Assembly (NCBI GenBank): GCA_022841325.1
Contig: JALHRS010000031.1
Coordinates: 1-64,000 of the forward strand
Reading direction: 5' to 3'
From: Lysobacterales bacterium
GTDB taxonomy: Bacteria; Pseudomonadota; Gammaproteobacteria; Xanthomonadales; SZUA-5
DNA: 64,000 nucleotides
A program made the translations under genes and the position numbers. The notes beneath the pieces were generated by a model. It had not been told where the DNA came from, made no database searches, and worked only from the letters and a program-made list of their open reading frames with translations. The stretch's first letter is position 1; every line of letters starts with the position of its first letter. Positions 61,673 to 64,000 of the stretch are shown here, in pieces.

Positions 61673-61732
61673 GGGGCGCGGGGCACGGGGCACGGGGCAC
61701 GGGGCACGGGGCGCGGGGCGCGGGGCGCGGGA
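61673..61732. repeat. 8-bp tandem array (GGGGCACG then GGGGCGCG)
   Basis: About four GGGGCACG units pass into three GGGGCGCG units. Block-wise variant change mirrors that at 4711-4782. Confidence 0.92.
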
Positions 61733-61754
61733 AAAGCTACAGGCTCGAGGGCTT

Positions 61755-61980
61755 GTGTAGGTCCAGACTTGTCTGGACGCTTCTTCGGCACCTCCCAGGA
61801 GCGTCCAGACAAGTCTGGACCCACAAAAGCCGGCGGCATTGCAAGCCACCTGTGTCGGTCTGACACTGCACACTGGCCGTGAACCAGCTTGGTGCGCGTA
61901 GGCCGTGGGTGCCGCGCAGCGGCTCCCCGGCGCTGTTCGCATCACCTCCCGGAGAGCGCTGCGCGCACTTCCGGGCTACA
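61755..61980. repeat. dispersed palindromes upstream of the aspartoacylase gene
   Basis: TGTAGGTCCAGACTTGTCTG...CAGACAAGTCTGGACCCACA (61755-61825), then AAGCCACCTGTGTCGGTCTG with CACTGGCC, then GTAGGCCGTGGGTGCCGCGC...GAGAGCGCTGCGCGCACTTC with CGGGCTAC. No gene is seen in 61513-62182. Confidence 0.85.
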
Positions 61981-62182
61981 AAAGCCGGCTCTTGCCGCGG
62001 CTCGCAATGACGCCGTTCCCTGAGCCCCTCGCTCGCCCTCGTGCCCCAAGTTTCCCCAAAGCGACACCCGCTTGCGCTTTTGCGTTGGCACGCGGTGGCG
62101 CACGCAGCACATCGGACGGGCTTGGTGCCATGATCGGGTCCGGCCGCGAAGTGCGGTGCTGCCACTGCCGGATTCACTCACC

Positions 62183-63313
62183 ATGCGTACTGAACAACAC
62201 CTGTTGACGAGCTGCACGCCGGGCACCACGCGCGAATTGCAGAGCCTGCATTTCGGTCCGCTGGAGCCGGGTCGCAAGGCCGTCATCCAGGCCTCGCTGC
62301 ATGCCGACGAGCCGCCGGGAATGCTGGTCGCCTACCATCTGCGCCGGGAACTGGCGGCACTGGAGGCCGAGCATCGGCTGCTCGGGGAAATCGTGCTGCT
62401 GCCCATGGCCAATCCGCTGGGACTGTCGCAACGGCTGCTGGGACGCACCCTGGGCCGTTTCGAACTCGGCTCCGGCGAGAACTTCAATCGGCGCTACCAG
62501 GATCTGAGTTCGGCCACCTTTGCCAAGCTGCAGTCGGAGATCGACGCCGGCCATCAACCGTCGCTGCCGAGCGTGCGTGCGGCCCTGCGTCAGGCCTGCC
62601 GGGAACTGCCGGCCGAGAGCGAGTTGGCCAGCCTGCGCAAGATTCTGCTGCTGCAGTCCATCGATGCCGATCTGGTGCTGGATCTGCACTGCGACAGCGA
62701 TGCGGTGATGCATCTCTACACGGCCAATCCGCTGTGGCCGCAGGTGGAAGCGCTGGCACGACTGCTCGGCGCCGAGGTCAGCCTGCTGGCCACCGAGTCC
62801 GGCGGCGAGCCTTTCGATGAAAGTTGCTCGATGGTCTGGTCCCAGCTCAACCGGCGCTGGCAGGCGCATTCGGGTACCCCGGGTCCGTGGCCGGACGCCT
62901 GCATTGCCGTCACCGTGGAACTGCGGGGCGAAACCGATGTGAGTCATGAACTGGCCGAGCGCGATGCCAGCGCCATCCTGGCCTATCTGGCGCACCGCGG
63001 ATTCATCGATGCGCGGCTAGCGGAACTGCCGCCGCTGTTGCGCGAGGCGACGCCACTGGAGGGCTCGGTACCGGTGATCAGCCCCCGTGGCGGCGTGCTG
63101 GTGCACCGCCAGCTGCTGGGGCAATGGGTGCAGCGCGGCCAGTGCCTCGCCGAGGTCATCGATCCGCTGAGCGGTGAGGCCATCGATCTCTGCAGCCCGG
63201 TCGATGGGCTGCTGTATGCGCGCGAGCATTCGAGAGTGGTCCATGCCGGCATGTCGATCGCCAAGGTGGCGGGCAGTGAGGCGGTCCGCAGCGGGCAGCT
63301 GCTGTCGGCCTGA
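62183..63313 (+). CDS. succinylglutamate desuccinylase/aspartoacylase-family zinc hydrolase
   Basis: A 376-residue M14-fold hydrolase. The zinc ligands are in ASLHADEPPG (H and E-like position) and VLDLHCDSD, the catalytic Glu candidate is in VTVELRGETDVS, and the C-terminal 80 residues form the beta-barrel domain with the GLLYAREHSRVVHAGMSIAKV tail. Family members remove acyl groups from amino acids. ATG 62183 begins MRTEQHLLTSC. A GlxA-type regulator starts 18 bases after its stop, so an amino-acid or quaternary-amine catabolic unit is likely; the substrate cannot be named. Confidence 0.88.
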   Translation: MRTEQHLLTSCTPGTTRELQSLHFGPLEPGRKAVIQASLHADEPPGMLVAYHLRRELAALEAEHRLLGEIVLLPMANPLGLSQRLLGRTLGRFELGSGENFNRRYQDLSSATFAKLQSEIDAGHQPSLPSVRAALRQACRELPAESELASLRKILLLQSIDADLVLDLHCDSDAVMHLYTANPLWPQVEALARLLGAEVSLLATESGGEPFDESCSMVWSQLNRRWQAHSGTPGPWPDACIAVTVELRGETDVSHELAERDASAILAYLAHRGFIDARLAELPPLLREATPLEGSVPVISPRGGVLVHRQLLGQWVQRGQCLAEVIDPLSGEAIDLCSPVDGLLYAREHSRVVHAGMSIAKVAGSEAVRSGQLLSA

Positions 63314-63331
63314 GCGGCAGCGAAGCCGATC

Positions 63332-64000
63332 ATGGCCAAACGCTACGGCTTCCTGCTGCTGCCGCGCTATTCCCTGCTCGATCTGGCAGGCGCTCTGGCG
63401 GTGTTGCGCCAGGCCAACCAGCTGCTCGGTGGGCGCGCCATCGACACGCTGCTGCTGTCGAGAGACGGGCGCCCGGTCGCAGCAGCCGGCGGCGAGCAGC
63501 TGCTGATCTCGCAGGGCCTGAACGCTGCGCTGATGTCGATCGACGGCCTGTTCATCATCAGCGATGCGCCACCGCAGGCCAGCGACGAACCCTGGTTGCG
63601 TCAGCATCTGGCCGTGGCCGGGCAGCGTATCGCCCAGGCCCGCGGCGTGCTCGGCGGTATCGGCTGCGGAGCCCTGTGGTGGGCGCAAACCGGGCTGCTG
63701 GACGGCTACCGCTGCAGTGCCGCGACGCCGCCAGGACAAGCCTCTGTGCTCGGTGGCGCCGTGCTCTCCAATCGCTACTGCGAGATCGATCGCAATCGAT
63801 TGAGCTGCGCTGGCGGCACCAGTACGCTGGATCTGATGATTCAGTGGCTGTCGCAGGACTACGGTGAGCAAGCTGGGCGCCAGCTGATGGCGCACTTCGC
63901 GCTGGAGCGGTTGCGCGCAGGCGACGAGCGCAGCAAACCTTCGGCGACCGCAGGCACCGCGGCTTCGGCCAAGCTGGCCGAAGCGGTGGCCCTGATGGAA
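63332..64000 (+). CDS. GlxA-family AraC-type regulator, partial (N-terminal 223 residues)
   Basis: The open frame runs from ATG 63332 to the window edge without a stop and is not in the ORF track. It translates as MAKRYGFLLLPRYSLLDLAG..., a DJ-1/PfpI-like domain with the nucleophile-elbow-like GGIGCGALWWAQTG and the segment LSCAGGTSTLDLMIQWL. GlxA-type regulators continue with an AraC helix-turn-helix pair, which would begin at the last residues seen (KLAEAVALME). Such regulators control arginine, carnitine or choline use. It follows the acylase gene by 18 bases. Confidence 0.88.
   Translation, partial: MAKRYGFLLLPRYSLLDLAGALAVLRQANQLLGGRAIDTLLLSRDGRPVAAAGGEQLLISQGLNAALMSIDGLFIISDAPPQASDEPWLRQHLAVAGQRIAQARGVLGGIGCGALWWAQTGLLDGYRCSAATPPGQASVLGGAVLSNRYCEIDRNRLSCAGGTSTLDLMIQWLSQDYGEQAGRQLMAHFALERLRAGDERSKPSATAGTAASAKLAEAVALME

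Noticed and set aside
59050-61863. 937-residue plus-strand ORF
   Set aside because: Antisense to the TonB receptor gene, whose plug and barrel motifs are unambiguous.

Overview
The window reads as a chromosomal segment of a high-GC gammaproteobacterium, most likely of the order Lysobacterales (Xanthomonadales). This is inferred from gene orders (pcnB-folK-panB-panC-pgi, dapA-bamC diverging from gcvR, phoB-phoR-ppk-ppx, nnr-tsaE-amiC), from a TonB-dependent receptor with the order's style, and from intergenic palindromes of the 'GTGGGAGCGGCTTCAGCCGCGATC' type. No rRNA gene or species marker is present, so the placement is an inference. One tRNA (Glu, anticodon CTC) is seen. No prophage, integrase, insertion sequence, CRISPR array or biosynthetic cluster was found.

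Layout: 0-5 kb holds gcvT, a DUF456 membrane protein and a large secreted zinc metallopeptidase. 5-8.4 kb (minus) is a lipid-transport (Mla/MCE) operon without its permease, ending in a holD-like gene and rimI. 8.6-12 kb is a LolD/MacB-type ATPase and an FtsX-type permease. 12.0-12.7 kb is a toxin-antitoxin pair whose Doc toxin is broken. 12.8-18.1 kb (minus) carries an AAA+ ATPase, tldD and amiC. 18.6-21.9 kb has tsaE, nnr and queG. 22-27.8 kb (minus) is pcnB-folK-panB-panC-pgi. 27.9-30.6 kb has tRNA-Glu, fdxA, bamC, dapA and gcvR. 30.7-36.6 kb has a PhoH/PIN protein, a FadL-like porin, thiD, an NAD-type isocitrate dehydrogenase and a secreted protein. 36.7-40.2 kb has a CMD-family protein, grxC, a tusDCB-dsrC sulfur-relay operon and bepA. 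40.5-48.4 kb is the phosphate block phoB-phoR-ppk-ppx plus a glycosyltransferase and a PAP2 phosphatase. 49-51.2 kb has hsp20, cbpA and pilH. 51.3-64 kb holds acuI, an acetyltransferase fusion, msrC, a TfoX C-domain protein, an NlpC/P60 lipoprotein, a low-GC secreted protein, fbp, the TonB receptor, an aspartoacylase-type hydrolase and the start of a GlxA-type regulator.

The most unusual property is the intergenic DNA. Nearly every gap above 200 bp is filled with palindromic or short-period repeats of at least eight families. Several share one architecture: a short tandem array (7-mer GGTTGNY, 8-mer GGGGCACG, GGGAAAA-type purine tracts, or GACGCAAAGGA-type units), then a perfect palindrome, then the same array in opposite orientation. 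These composites sit inside what are normally tight operons (panB/panC, phoB/phoR, tsaE/amiC, and the ATPase/permease pair), and one pair of opposed arrays brackets the decaying toxin-antitoxin module. Further points of interest are an interleaved (A-B-A'-B') inverted repeat upstream of thiD, a possible small RNA between panC and pgi, a DsrC with both redox cysteines, and divergent genes whose start codons share one CATG.

Start codons were chosen by ribosome-binding sites, signal peptides and family alignment from memory. No searches were run.
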